Positions 8,734 through 17,805 of a stretch of 64,000 nucleotides of DNA are shown piece by piece. The stretch is from assembly GCF_000695625.1 (NCBI RefSeq), contig NZ_JMQI01000003.1:62001-126000 (forward strand). Reading direction: 5' to 3'. Both the position numbers and the translations under genes were made by a program. A model generated the notes under the pieces. The model did no database searches. It saw nothing but the letters and a program-made list of their open reading frames with translations, and was not told the DNA's origin. Source of the stretch: Amycolatopsis rifamycinica (GTDB taxonomy: Bacteria > Actinomycetota > Actinomycetes > Mycobacteriales > Pseudonocardiaceae). How positions within the stretch are numbered: position 1 is the first letter of the stretch; each line of letters starts with the position of its first letter.

Positions 8734-8803
8734 TCCCCCTTTCGCGCACAGAAGACGTCTCGCACAGCCGTCGCGTTGCGTCCGCCCCGGGTACGGTCGC
8801 AGG

Positions 8804-9733
8804 GTGAGCGGAGACGGCGAGTGGCGCCAGGAACTGGACGAACGGCAGCTCGAGGACGTGCGGCGGCTGCTGCTGGCCGTGCGCGAAGCGGACGGGCGGC
8901 CCGAGGTCGGCCCCGAAGGCCCGCTGCCCGGCGAGTTCGACGGCGGTGAGCACCTCGTCGCCTGCATCGAGGGCGAAGTCGTCGGCTACGCGCACCTCGA
9001 CACCACCGGCGACTCCTTCGGGCACCAGGTCGCCGAGCTGTTCGTGCACCCCGCCCACCGCAACCGCGGCTACGGCGCCAAGCTGCTCCAGGCACTGGAC
9101 GAGCGGGCCGCCGTCGGCTTCCGCGTCTGGGCCCACGGTGACCACCCGGCCGCGCAGCGCCTGGCCCGGAAGACCGGCCTGGAGCGCAAGCGCGAGCTGC
9201 TGATCCTGCACGTCGACGTCGAGGGCGCGGACTGGCCCGAGCCGGTGCTGCGCGACGGCGTCTCACTGCGGACGTTCGTCACGGGCCAGGACGAGGACGC
9301 CGTGGTCCGGGTCAACGCGCGGGCCTTCGACTGGCACCCCGAGCAGGGCGCCCTGACCGCCGACGACGTCCGCGCCGACGAGCGGCGGCCGTGGTTCGAC
9401 CCCGGCGGCTTCTTCCTCGCCGTGGAAAAGAACACAGCGAACGGCAGCTTGGAAGACACAGTCATCGGCTTCCACTGGACGAAGGTGCACGAGCCCACCC
9501 CGGGCCGGTTCGGCGGCGAGCGCGTCGGCGAGGTGTACGTCGTCGGCGTCGACCCGGCCGCGCAAGGCGGCGGGCTGGGACGGGCGCTCACGCTCGCCGG
9601 GCTGCGGTACCTCGCGGGCCGCGGGCTGCGGCAGATCATCCTCTACGTCGAGGGCGACAACGCGCCGGCGCTGGCGGTCTACAGCAAGCTCGGGTTCACG
9701 CGTCACGAAACCGACGTCCAGTACGGTCGGTGA
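8804..9733 (+). CDS. mshD: Mycothiol synthase (acetyl-CoA:Cys-GlcN-Ins acetyltransferase)
   Basis: This 309-residue protein has two tandem GNAT domains. It catalyses the last step of mycothiol synthesis, N-acetylation of the cysteine of Cys-GlcN-Ins. Acetyl-CoA-binding segments are visible in both halves: V-H-P-A-H-R-N-R-G-Y-G-A (about residues 84-95) and V-D-P-A-A-Q-G-G-G-L-G-R-A. The start is the GTG at 8804-8806. It follows glnR by 70 bases on the same strand. Its presence shows that the host uses mycothiol as its main thiol, an actinobacterial trait. Confidence 0.95.
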   Translation: MSGDGEWRQELDERQLEDVRRLLLAVREADGRPEVGPEGPLPGEFDGGEHLVACIEGEVVGYAHLDTTGDSFGHQVAELFVHPAHRNRGYGAKLLQALDERAAVGFRVWAHGDHPAAQRLARKTGLERKRELLILHVDVEGADWPEPVLRDGVSLRTFVTGQDEDAVVRVNARAFDWHPEQGALTADDVRADERRPWFDPGGFFLAVEKNTANGSLEDTVIGFHWTKVHEPTPGRFGGERVGEVYVVGVDPAAQGGGLGRALTLAGLRYLAGRGLRQIILYVEGDNAPALAVYSKLGFTRHETDVQYGR

Positions 9734-9841
9734 CCACTATGGACACCGCGCGAACACCTCGTCACGGTGCGCGAACGCGCAGGTCACGGCCGGGACACGG
9801 CACCCTTTCCGGCTAGTAGCACTGCTCACATCGGCGGCCTT

Positions 9842-9863
9842 GTTCACTTTGCGTTCATCTGGA
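9842..9863 (+). promoter_or_regulatory. PHO box ahead of pstS
   Basis: Two adjoining 11-base direct repeat units are seen, GTTCACTTTGC at 9842-9852 and GTTCATCTGGA at 9853-9863. This is the form of the actinobacterial PhoP operator. It lies 96 bases ahead of the pstS start, and a possible -10 element TAATGT is at 9891-9896. Phosphate starvation would activate pst through PhoP; no phoPR pair is in this window. Confidence 0.78.
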
Positions 9864-9959
9864 CAGGGGCGACCGTCCACCAGGGCTGCCTAATGTCCGG
9901 ATCCGGCGCGGCAGCACAGCCGCGACGACCCGGTCAAGCTCCTGATGGAGGAAACAGCA

Positions 9960-11090
9960 GTGAAGATCATGCGGCCCCTGAGCGCGGTGGGCATCGTCGC
10001 GAGCGCCGCCCTCGTGCTCGCCGCCTGTGGTTCCGACCCCGCGGCGACCAACAGCAGCAGCTCGAACTCGGCTTCGGCCCCCGCTGCGACCGGTACCGCC
10101 GATGTGGAGTGCGGTGGCAAGAGCCCGCTCTCCGCCGAAGGTTCGTCGGCCCAGAAGAACGCCATCGACATCTTCACGCAGCAGTACGGCAAGAAGTGCT
10201 CCGGCCAGCAGGTCAACTACAACCCGAGCGGCTCGGGCGCCGGCGTCAAGCAGTTCAACGCCAACCAGATCGACTTCGGCGGCTCGGACTCGCCGATCAA
10301 GGACGCCGACGCCGAGGCGGCCAAGAAGCGCTGCGCCAGCGACGCCTGGAACATCCCGCTGGTCGTCGGCCCGATCGCGGTCGCCTACAAGCTGTCCGGC
10401 GTGGACAAGCTGGTGCTGACCCCGTCGGTCACCGCCAAGATCTTCAGCGGCGGCATCACCAAGTGGAACGACCCGGCCATCAAGGCCGTCAAGGGCAACG
10501 AGAGCCTGAACCTGCCGGACAAGCCGATCCAGGTCGTCTCCCGCGCCGACGAGTCGGGCACCACCGACAACTTCCAGAAGTACCTTGGCGCGGCGGCGAA
10601 GGCCGACTGGACCAAGGGTGCCGGCAAGAAGTTCAACGGTGGCGTCGGCAACGGGGCGCAGGGCTCCAACGGCGTCGCGACCGCGGTGAAGGCCTCCGAC
10701 GGCGGCATCACCTACGTCGAGGGCGCGTTCGCCAAGGACGGCCTGACCCCGGCCCTGATCGACAGCGGCTCCGGCGGCGTCGAGCTCTCCGCGGCGAACG
10801 TGGCCAAGTCCCTGGACGCGGCGAAGTTCCTCAAGGACGGGTCGAACGACCTCGCGCTCGACCTCAACGGCATCTACGCCAGCAACACCCCGGGTGCCTA
10901 CCCGCTGCTGCTGACGACCTACGAGATCGTCTGCTCGAAGTACGCGGACCCGAACGTCGCGAAGGCCGTCAAGGCGTTCCTGACGGTGGCGGCCACCGAC
11001 GGCCAGCAGCCGCTGTCCGCCAAGGGCTACGTGCCGATCCCGCAGTCGCTGCAGACCAAGGTCCTCGCCGCGGTCAAGGCCATTTCCTGA
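9960..11090 (+). CDS. pstS: Phosphate ABC transporter substrate-binding lipoprotein
   Basis: This 376-residue exported lipoprotein binds phosphate. The signal peptide ends in the lipobox L-V-L-A-A-C, with the lipidated cysteine at residue 23. A Ser/Asn/Ala linker follows. Phosphate-contact segments are recognisable: A-E-G-S-S-A-Q, then F-G-G-S-D-S, then R-A-D-E-S-G-T-T-D-N-F. The GTG at 9960 was chosen because GGAGGAAAC sits directly in front of it; an ATG at 9945 lies inside that ribosome site. It is the first gene of pstSCAB and is controlled by the PHO box upstream. Confidence 0.95.
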   Translation: MKIMRPLSAVGIVASAALVLAACGSDPAATNSSSSNSASAPAATGTADVECGGKSPLSAEGSSAQKNAIDIFTQQYGKKCSGQQVNYNPSGSGAGVKQFNANQIDFGGSDSPIKDADAEAAKKRCASDAWNIPLVVGPIAVAYKLSGVDKLVLTPSVTAKIFSGGITKWNDPAIKAVKGNESLNLPDKPIQVVSRADESGTTDNFQKYLGAAAKADWTKGAGKKFNGGVGNGAQGSNGVATAVKASDGGITYVEGAFAKDGLTPALIDSGSGGVELSAANVAKSLDAAKFLKDGSNDLALDLNGIYASNTPGAYPLLLTTYEIVCSKYADPNVAKAVKAFLTVAATDGQQPLSAKGYVPIPQSLQTKVLAAVKAIS

Positions 11091-11141
11091 ACCGGCGTTG
11101 CGACTGATATCCGAGTGATAGAGGCTGGTCAGAAGTAGCTG

Positions 11142-12212
11142 ATGAGCGAGTCATCCTCGACGCGAACGCCCACCGGCGACCCCGGTGGGCGTTCGTCGTC
11201 CGTCACGACGCCCCCGGAGGTCCCGATTTCGGAGCAAGCAGCCCCGCCGGCGGAGACACCACCGCCCGCGGCCGAGAAACCGAAGAAGGTGCGGCCCGGT
11301 GACCGCATCTTCCAGAACCTGACCACCGGGGCCGGGATCTTCGTCGTCGGCCTGATCGGCCTGATCGGGCTCTTCCTGCTCATCCAGGCGATCCCGGCGC
11401 TGCAGGCCAACAAGGCCGGCTTCCTGACGAACCACGGCTGGTCGACCAGCGATCCCGCGAACATGTCGTTCGGCATCCTGGACCTGCTCGAGGTCACGGT
11501 GGCGACGTCGCTCGTGGCGCTGGTCATCGCGATGCCGATTTCGCTGGGCATCGCGCTGTTCCTGACCCAGTACGCGCCGCCGCGGCTGGCGCGCCCGTTC
11601 GCCTACGTCATCGACCTGCTCGCCGCGGTGCCGTCGATCATCTTCGGCCTCTGGGGCATCCTCGTGTTCGCCCCGGCGATCGAGCCGTTCACGCAGTGGA
11701 TCAACGAGACCTTCTCGTGGTTCCCGCTGCTGGCGCCCGGCAACGTCGCGCCGAGCGTGCGCGGCACGATCTTCACCGCCGGCATCGTGCTGGCCGTGAT
11801 GATCCTGCCGATCATCACGTCGCTCTCGCGCGAGGTGTTCGAGCGGACGCCGACGCCGCACATCGAAGGCGCGCTGGCGCTGGGCGCCACCCGCTGGGAG
11901 GTCATCCGCACCACGGTGCTGCCGTTCGGCAAGGCCGGCTACGTCGGCGCGTCCATGCTCGGCCTCGGCCGTGCGCTGGGTGAGACGATCGCGCTGGCCG
12001 TCATCCTGCTCATCCCGCAGGGCAAGAACTTCGACTGGAGCCTCTTCGACGGCGGCGCGACCTTCGCGTCGAAGATCGCCGCGAACTACAGCGAGTTCAA
12101 CAACGAGGTCTCGGCCGGTGCCTACATCGCGGCCGGCCTGGTGCTGTTCGTGCTCACCTTCGTCGTGAACTTCGCCGCGCGGTCCATCATCGGCGACAAG
12201 AAGGGGGACTGA
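11142..12212 (+). CDS. pstC: Phosphate ABC transporter permease PstC
   Basis: This 356-residue permease forms the membrane channel with PstA. The first 50 residues are a Ser/Pro/Glu-rich cytoplasmic tail, longer than in E. coli but common in actinobacteria. About six transmembrane helices follow. The EAA loop for contact with PstB is E-G-A-L-A-L-G-A-T-R-W-E-V-I near residues 245-258. It is 51 bases after pstS and two bases before pstA. Confidence 0.94.
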   Translation: MSESSSTRTPTGDPGGRSSSVTTPPEVPISEQAAPPAETPPPAAEKPKKVRPGDRIFQNLTTGAGIFVVGLIGLIGLFLLIQAIPALQANKAGFLTNHGWSTSDPANMSFGILDLLEVTVATSLVALVIAMPISLGIALFLTQYAPPRLARPFAYVIDLLAAVPSIIFGLWGILVFAPAIEPFTQWINETFSWFPLLAPGNVAPSVRGTIFTAGIVLAVMILPIITSLSREVFERTPTPHIEGALALGATRWEVIRTTVLPFGKAGYVGASMLGLGRALGETIALAVILLIPQGKNFDWSLFDGGATFASKIAANYSEFNNEVSAGAYIAAGLVLFVLTFVVNFAARSIIGDKKGD

Positions 12213-12214
12213 GC

Positions 12215-13135
12215 ATGTCCGTCACCTCGCTCGAAGCGCCCGCGTCGACTCCGGCGTTCCAGCAGGTCAGCCTGGCCCGCAAAGTCAAGAACGGGCTCGC
12301 GACCACCCTGGTCTGGCTGTCGTTCCTGATCGCCGTCGTCCCGCTGGTGTGGGTGCTCGTCACGGTCGTCGTCGACGGCATCACGCGCATCCCCTACAGC
12401 AACTGGTGGACCGAAGACTTCGGTGACGTGCTGTCCGACGAAGTCGGCGGTGGTGTCCTGCACGCGATCATCGGCACCCTGCTGCAGGGCCTGGTGTGCG
12501 CGATCATCGCGGTGCCCATCGGCATGCTCGTCGCGATCTACCTCGTCGAGTACGGCCGCAACGGCAAGCTCGCCAAGGCGACCACCTTCATGGTGGACAT
12601 CCTCTCCGGTGTCCCGTCCATCGTGGCCGCGCTGTTCATCTACGCGCTGTGGATCACCACGTTCGGCCTGCCGCGCAGCGGTTTCGCCGTGTCGCTGGCC
12701 CTCGTGCTGCTGATGATCCCGGTGGTCGTCCGCTCGTCGGAGGAGATGCTGCGGATCGTCCCGGACGACCTGCGCGAGGCGTCGTACGCGCTGGGCGTGC
12801 CGAAGTGGAAGACGATCATGAAGATCGTGCTGCCGACGGCGCTGTCCGGCATCATCGGCGGCGTCATGATGGCGCTGGCCCGCGTCATGGGCGAAACCGC
12901 GCCGCTGCTGGTCCTGGTCGGTTATTCGGCCTACACCAACTGGGACATCTTCAGCGGCGAACAGGCCGCCCTGCCGCTGCTGATGAACAACGAGCGCGTC
13001 AGCAACCCGATGGAGCCCGGATCGGTCGGCTTCGACCGGATCTGGGGCGCGGCACTGACCCTGGTGCTCATCATCGCCGTCATCAACCTCCTCGCCACCG
13101 TGTTCGCGCGCCTCGTCGCCCCGAAGAAGAAGTGA
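12215..13135 (+). CDS. pstA: Phosphate ABC transporter permease PstA
   Basis: This 306-residue second permease of the phosphate importer has about six membrane helices. The EAA loop is visible as [15 protein letters not shown], followed by L-P-T-A-L-S-G-I. The start ATG follows the pstC stop by two bases, so translation is probably coupled. Length and order are typical. Confidence 0.94.
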   Translation: MSVTSLEAPASTPAFQQVSLARKVKNGLATTLVWLSFLIAVVPLVWVLVTVVVDGITRIPYSNWWTEDFGDVLSDEVGGGVLHAIIGTLLQGLVCAIIAVPIGMLVAIYLVEYGRNGKLAKATTFMVDILSGVPSIVAALFIYALWITTFGLPRSGFAVSLALVLLMIPVVVRSSEEMLRIVPDDLREASYALGVPKWKTIMKIVLPTALSGIIGGVMMALARVMGETAPLLVLVGYSAYTNWDIFSGEQAALPLLMNNERVSNPMEPGSVGFDRIWGAALTLVLIIAVINLLATVFARLVAPKKK

Positions 13136-13145
13136 GCTGTTCCTG

Positions 13146-13922
13146 ATGGCCAAGCGAATCGATGTCAAGGACGTCGACATCTACTACGGCAAGTTCCACG
13201 CCGTGGACGGCGTCACCCTGTCCGTGCCGCCGCGCAACGTCACCGCCTTCATCGGCCCGTCGGGCTGTGGCAAGTCGACGGTGCTGCGCACCCTCAACCG
13301 CATGCACGAAGTCATCCCCGGCGCCCGCGTGGACGGTCAGGTGCTGCTCGACGGCGAGGACATCTACGCGTCGTCGGTCGACCCGGTCCAGGTCCGCCGC
13401 ACGATCGGCATGGTGTTCCAGCGCCCCAACCCGTTCCCGACGATGTCCATCAAGGACAACGTCGTCGCCGGCCTGAAGCTGGGCGGCACCAAGGGCAAGA
13501 AGACCCTCGACGAGATCGCCGAGCGCGCCCTGCGCGGCGCGAACCTGTGGAACGAGGTCAAGGACCGCCTGAACAAGCCGGGCGGCGGCCTCTCGGGTGG
13601 CCAGCAGCAGCGGCTCTGCATCGCCCGCGCGATCGCGGTCCAGCCGGACGTGCTGCTGATGGACGAGCCGTGCTCGGCACTGGACCCGATCTCGACGCTC
13701 GCGATCGAGGACCTGATCGGTGAGCTGAAGAAGGACTACACGATCGTCATCGTCACGCACAACATGCAGCAGGCGGCCCGGGTTTCCGACCAGACGGCGT
13801 TCTTCAACCTCGCCGGCGTCGGCCAGCCGGGCCGGCTGGTGGAGCTGAACGACACGGAGAAGATCTTTTCCAACCCGGACGAAAAAGCCACCGAGGACTA
13901 CATTTCCGGCCGCTTCGGCTGA
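13146..13922 (+). CDS. pstB: Phosphate ABC transporter ATPase PstB
   Basis: This 258-residue ABC ATPase energises phosphate import. The Walker A motif is G-P-S-G-C-G-K-S-T, the signature is L-S-G-G-Q-Q-Q-R-L, and Walker B is V-L-L-M-D-E-P. The PstB-specific segment F-Q-R-P-N-P-F-P is present after the Q-loop. The M. tuberculosis locus keeps a PhoT ATPase here (Rv0820), whereas this genome has the full pstSCAB set. A strong terminator follows. Confidence 0.96.
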   Translation: MAKRIDVKDVDIYYGKFHAVDGVTLSVPPRNVTAFIGPSGCGKSTVLRTLNRMHEVIPGARVDGQVLLDGEDIYASSVDPVQVRRTIGMVFQRPNPFPTMSIKDNVVAGLKLGGTKGKKTLDEIAERALRGANLWNEVKDRLNKPGGGLSGGQQQRLCIARAIAVQPDVLLMDEPCSALDPISTLAIEDLIGELKKDYTIVIVTHNMQQAARVSDQTAFFNLAGVGQPGRLVELNDTEKIFSNPDEKATEDYISGRFG

Positions 13923-13955
13923 GTCCACGTTCGGTTGAGTCCACAGTGGAGCAAC

Positions 13956-13987
13956 AAAAAGCCCCCGGCTGCGGCCGGGGGCTTTTT
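13956..13987. terminator. Bidirectional terminator between pstB and phoU
   Basis: Perfect 14-base arms (AAAAAGCCCCCGGC at 13956-13969 and its complement at 13974-13987) with a four-base loop. Runs of A and T flank the GC stem on both sides, so it can end both the rightward pst transcript and the leftward phoU transcript. Confidence 0.93.
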
Positions 13988-13999
13988 CGTTGCGGTGGA

Positions 14000-14665
14000 T
14001 CAGATGTCGTCGTCGGTGCCGTACCCCGGCATCTTGCCGGTGACGACGAAGATCATCCGCTTCGCCACGGAGACCGCGTGGTCGGCGTAGCGCTCGTAGA
14101 AGCGGCCCAGCAGCGTCACGTCGACGGCGGAGGCCACGCCGTACGGCCATTCGCGGTCCATGATGACGGTGAAGAGGTGGCGGTGGATGTCGTCCACCTG
14201 GTCGTCGTCGGATTCGAGGCTCTTGGCGGCTTCGACGTCCTTCGACTTGATGACCTGCTCGGTCTGGCGGGCCAGCTTGACCGCGACCTCGCCCATCTCG
14301 GCGAAGTACGGGCGCACCGAGTCCGGCAGCACCGGGTCGGGGTGGCGGCGCCGCGCGGCCTTGGCCACGTGCAGCGCCAGGTCGCCCATGCGCTCCAGGC
14401 TCTCCGCGGCGTGGATCGCCGCGAGCACCGTGCGCAGGTCGGTCGCCACGGGCGCCTGGAGGGCCAGCAGGGCGTACGCCTGCTCCTCGCACTGGGCGCG
14501 GGCGTCGTCGACCTTCGAGTCGTCGCTGATCACCTGCTCGGCGAGACTGAGGTCGGCCTCCAGGAGGGCGCGCGTGGCGCGCTCCATGGCGTCGGCGACC
14601 TGGACCGACATCGAGGCCAGGTGGTCGGCGAGCTGTTCGAGTTCGACATGGTAAGCCTCACGCAT
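14000..14665 (-). CDS. phoU: Phosphate signalling regulator PhoU
   Basis: This 221-residue all-helical protein is made of two repeated three-helix bundles. PhoU damps Pho signalling through PstB and the sensor kinase. The two metal-site repeats show as E-R-M-G-D-L-A and E-R-Y-A-D-H-A. It is convergent with pstB and separated from it by a terminator. It has its own PHO box about 40 bases upstream, so it is predicted to be phosphate-controlled independently of pst. Counterpart: Rv0821c (PhoY2). Confidence 0.93.
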   Translation of the reverse strand: MREAYHVELEQLADHLASMSVQVADAMERATRALLEADLSLAEQVISDDSKVDDARAQCEEQAYALLALQAPVATDLRTVLAAIHAAESLERMGDLALHVAKAARRRHPDPVLPDSVRPYFAEMGEVAVKLARQTEQVIKSKDVEAAKSLESDDDQVDDIHRHLFTVIMDREWPYGVASAVDVTLLGRFYERYADHAVSVAKRMIFVVTGKMPGYGTDDDI

Positions 14666-14704
14666 GGCCCAACCCTACGGCCAACCGTGGCCGAATACCG
14701 CATC

Positions 14705-14726
14705 GCCGGGTGAACCGCACGTGAAC
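14705..14726 (-). promoter_or_regulatory. PHO box ahead of phoU
   Basis: On the minus strand two adjoining units are read, GTTCACGTGCG (14716-14726) and GTTCACCCGGC (14705-14715), each sharing GTTCAC. They lie 40 bases ahead of the phoU ATG and match the spacing of the pstS PHO box. This is one of the clearest operator sites in the window. Confidence 0.75.
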
Positions 14727-14748
14727 CCGCTCTAACGATCCTCGCGGC

Positions 14749-17583
14749 TCAGCCCGTGGAGGTGCTCTTGCGGGTGGTCGTCGACTTGGAGCTGCCGCTG
14801 CTCTTCGGCTTCGAAGTGCTGGTCGGCGGCGCCTGCTCGCCCACCGGCACCGGCGCGTTCGGGTCGGGCAGCGGGGTGTTGTTGCGCAGCGCGTCGAAGA
14901 GGGCCTTCGTCTTGCTGAGGACGAGCACTTCGTTGCCGCGGTTGTTGGCCATGCCGACCGTCGGGACGGTGAGGAAGGTGATCTTCGACGAGTCCAGGCC
15001 CTTCATCGACTGCGCCAAGGTCATCATCTGCTTGACGCCGAGGTTGTCGCCGAAGGTCGCCTTCGCGAAGGCCGTGATGAAGTCGCTGAGCTTGCCGGGG
15101 TCGAGCACGACGTCCGACGACATGACCTTCTTCAGCAGCGCGCCGATGAACTCCTGCTGCCGCTTGATCCGGCCGTAGTCGGAGGTCGGGTCGCCCTTGA
15201 CGTGCCGCGCGCGGACGAAGTTCAGCGCCTGGTCGCCGGAGATCGTGACGTCGCCGGTCTGCAGCAGCACCTTGCCGAGGATGGTGTCGTCGATCGGGAT
15301 GTCGGTGTGGATGGTGACGCCGTGCACCGCGTCGACCATCTCCTTGAAGCCGTTGAAGTCGATGCCGACGAAGTGGTTGATCCGCAGCCCGGTGATCTGC
15401 TGGACCACCTTGGTGACGCACGACGGCCCGCCGACCGCGTACGCGGTGTTGAGCTTCGCGATCTTCTGCGCGGGGACCTTCTCGTCGGTGTTCTTGCTCT
15501 GCACCGGGTCCCAGCGCTGGCACTCCGGCCGGTTGATCTCGAGGTCGCGCGGGAAGGAGGTGACGACCACCCGCTTCCGGTCGGCGGGGACGTGCGCGAC
15601 CATCACGGTGTCGCTCCGCGCACCGGGGGTGCTGTCGGCGGTGCCGACGCCTTCCTCGGCGGAGGCACCGTCGCGGGTGTCGGAGCCGACCATCAGGAAG
15701 TTCTCGTCGTTGGCCTGCGCGTCGGCGTCCTGGATGTCGGCGGAGTTCTCGTCGAGCGCGGAGACCTGGGTGAACTTGGCGTCGAAGTAGGTCTGCGCAC
15801 CCCAGGCACCCCCGATCCCGAGGAAGACGAGCCCGGCCACGACGGCGGCGGCGATCCGCCCGAACCGCTCGGCCTTCCGCGGCCGCTCTTCCGGCAATAC
15901 CACCGGCGCGGCTTCTTCTTCGGCGGACGGCGGCCCGGTGGTGACAACGCGCTGCAGGGCGGTACGGGTGCTTTCGATGAGCGAGGCGGGCGAGAGACGT
16001 TCACGGCGTTCCCGCCGCTTGGCCTCTTCGGCTTCCATCTCATCGTGCGCGGCGGAGAACCGGGCGAGGGTGTGATCGATCTTGCGGCGGTACTGGGTCG
16101 CCTCGTCGATCGCTTCCATCTCATCGGTCATGGTCAGCGGATCAAGCGCGGCCCGCGGAGGGACCTCGGAGCCGGCGGCTTCGCCCGGCGCCGCCGGGCG
16201 GCGGCCTGCGGGGTCATCCGCGTCGGCCGGTGCTGCGGGGCGGCGGCTTGCGGGGCCATCGCCGGTGGCGCGTTCGCCTGGGCGGCGGGGTGCGGGGCTG
16301 TCCGGGGTGGAGCGCAGGGGTGCGGCCGCGTCGGCGGGAGCTGCCGGGCGCCGGGAGGCGGGGCTTTCCGCGGCGTAGCGGGGCGCCGGACCGTCGGCGG
16401 GTGCTGCGGGGCGGCGGCCTGCGGGGGCGTCGGCGGTGGGGCGGCCGGGTGTGGCGGCGTCGGCGGGCGCTGTGGGGCGGCGGCCTGCGGGGCCGTCGCC
16501 GGCGGGGCGGCCAGGTGTGGGCGCGTCGGCGGGCGCTGCTGGGCGGCGGCCGACGGGGCCGTCCGCGTCGGCGGGCGCTGCGGGGCGGCGACCTGCGGGG
16601 CCATCGCCGGTGGCGCGTTCGGCGGAGCGGCGGGGTCCCGGGCTGTCCGGGGTGGAGCGCACAGGTGTGGCCGCGTCAGCCGGGCGCCGGGAGGCGGGGC
16701 CTTCCGCGGTGTAGCGGGGCGCCGGACCGTCGACCGGCGGGGCGGGGCGGCGGCTTGCGGGGGCATCTGCGGTGGGGCGGCCGGGTGTAGCCGCGTCGGC
16801 GGGCGCTGCGGGGCGGCGACCTGCGGGGCCATCGCCGGTGGCGCGTTCGGCGGAGCGGCGGGGTCCCGGGCTGTCCGGGGTGGAGCGCACGGGCGTGGCC
16901 GCGTCAGCCGGGCGGCGGGAGGCGGGGCCTTCCGCGGTGTAGCGGGGCGCCGGACCGTCGGCCGGCGGGGCGGGGCGGCGGCCTGCGGGGCCATCGCCGG
17001 TGCGCTGAGGGGCACCCCCCTCGGCGGCGCGGCGAGGCCTCGGGCTGTCCGGCGCCGGCCGCTGAGGGGCGGCAGCGCCCGGGCGGCGAGGCGGCGGGCC
17101 GTCCGCCTGAGGCGCGTCGGCCACGGGGCGGCGGAGGCGCCGAGGCGGCTGCGGTGCCGCCGACGTCTGCTGGGGGCCCGGGTTGGCCGCCGGGGGGCGC
17201 CGCTGGAGGGGCGCCTCGGGCTGCGGGGCCGCCGCCGTCGTGCGGCGGGGCTGGCGGGGGCGGGGGGTGCGTGGTTGACGGTTGGCGTCCGTGGGTACTG
17301 GGTCTTCAGCGGCACCCTGCGCCGGGCGGGGAGCGCGCGGCGGCGCGGGCCGCGACGGGGCCTGAGCGGCCGGTGGTTCGGCGGGCCGGGCGCGGTGTCC
17401 CGGCTGGTCGGGGCGGTCCTGCTGCTCGCGGGGCGGTACCGGGCGGACGCCGGTGGTCTTGGCGACGACGTCGGAGACGCTGATCCCGCCCTGGTCCTCC
17501 ATCGACCGGCGCCGTCCGGACCGGGGCCGCGCGGGACCGTCGAGGCGGTGACCGGTTCCCGGGCTGTCGAGCTCGTCCGGCAC
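14749..17583 (-). CDS. LCP (LytR-CpsA-Psr) ligase with giant repetitive N-terminal region
   Basis: This 944-residue protein has an LCP catalytic domain outside the membrane (about residues 640-850). LCP enzymes join glycopolymers such as arabinogalactan or teichoic acid to peptidoglycan. Domain features are D-T-V-M-V-A-H-V, then V-V-V-T-S-F-P-R-D, then the R-x-x-x-x-D-x-x-R-x-x-R-Q-Q-like segment (D-Y-G-R-I-K-R-Q-Q). One transmembrane helix lies at about residues 573-595. The first 480 residues are cytoplasmic and are made of Pro/Ala/Arg/Gly/Asp repeats, far longer than in usual LCP proteins. GTG 17581-17583 is the start because AAAGGAGA lies just upstream. Counterpart: Rv0822c. Confidence 0.88.
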   Translation of the reverse strand: MPDELDSPGTGHRLDGPARPRSGRRRSMEDQGGISVSDVVAKTTGVRPVPPREQQDRPDQPGHRARPAEPPAAQAPSRPAPPRAPRPAQGAAEDPVPTDANRQPRTPRPRQPRRTTAAAPQPEAPLQRRPPAANPGPQQTSAAPQPPRRLRRPVADAPQADGPPPRRPGAAAPQRPAPDSPRPRRAAEGGAPQRTGDGPAGRRPAPPADGPAPRYTAEGPASRRPADAATPVRSTPDSPGPRRSAERATGDGPAGRRPAAPADAATPGRPTADAPASRRPAPPVDGPAPRYTAEGPASRRPADAATPVRSTPDSPGPRRSAERATGDGPAGRRPAAPADADGPVGRRPAAPADAPTPGRPAGDGPAGRRPTAPADAATPGRPTADAPAGRRPAAPADGPAPRYAAESPASRRPAAPADAAAPLRSTPDSPAPRRPGERATGDGPASRRPAAPADADDPAGRRPAAPGEAAGSEVPPRAALDPLTMTDEMEAIDEATQYRRKIDHTLARFSAAHDEMEAEEAKRRERRERLSPASLIESTRTALQRVVTTGPPSAEEEAAPVVLPEERPRKAERFGRIAAAVVAGLVFLGIGGAWGAQTYFDAKFTQVSALDENSADIQDADAQANDENFLMVGSDTRDGASAEEGVGTADSTPGARSDTVMVAHVPADRKRVVVTSFPRDLEINRPECQRWDPVQSKNTDEKVPAQKIAKLNTAYAVGGPSCVTKVVQQITGLRINHFVGIDFNGFKEMVDAVHGVTIHTDIPIDDTILGKVLLQTGDVTISGDQALNFVRARHVKGDPTSDYGRIKRQQEFIGALLKKVMSSDVVLDPGKLSDFITAFAKATFGDNLGVKQMMTLAQSMKGLDSSKITFLTVPTVGMANNRGNEVLVLSKTKALFDALRNNTPLPDPNAPVPVGEQAPPTSTSKPKSSGSSKSTTTRKSTSTG
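16563..16988. repeat. Long tandem repeat inside LCP gene (228-base offset)
   Basis: Segments 16563-16760 and 16791-16988 match with only a few mismatches at an offset of 228 bases (76 codons). Shorter, more diverged copies of the same units occupy most of 16190-17010. Each unit encodes a Pro/Ala/Arg-rich module ending in a block like G-D-G-P-A-G-R-R-P. The repeat keeps the reading frame. It is a likely site of copy-number change and of assembly error. Confidence 0.8.
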
Positions 17584-17805
17584 TCGGTCTCCTTTCGCGC
17601 GATCGAAGGGGGTGGCTCCTACTTGGCCGTCTTCCCCCGCAGGAGGTGATCGTTCCCGCGGCGGTTTTCGTTATCGTACGGATACCCCCCGTTCGTGACG
17701 ACACCCTCCCGGAATTTTCTTCACCTTGAGTCGACGAACGGCCGGTGTGCGTCGACTAACGGGTGACAGCCCCTTGTCGGCGGACAGAGTAATGCCGCCT
17801 TTGTG

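Noticed and set aside
16190..17040. CRISPR-like array
   Set aside because: Repeats are long, degenerate, in frame and coding, without unique spacers of constant size.
15202..17649. An 815-codon open frame opposite the LCP gene
   Set aside because: It has Gly/Ala/Arg composition typical of antisense reading of GC-rich repeats, while the opposite strand has clear LCP motifs and a good ribosome site.
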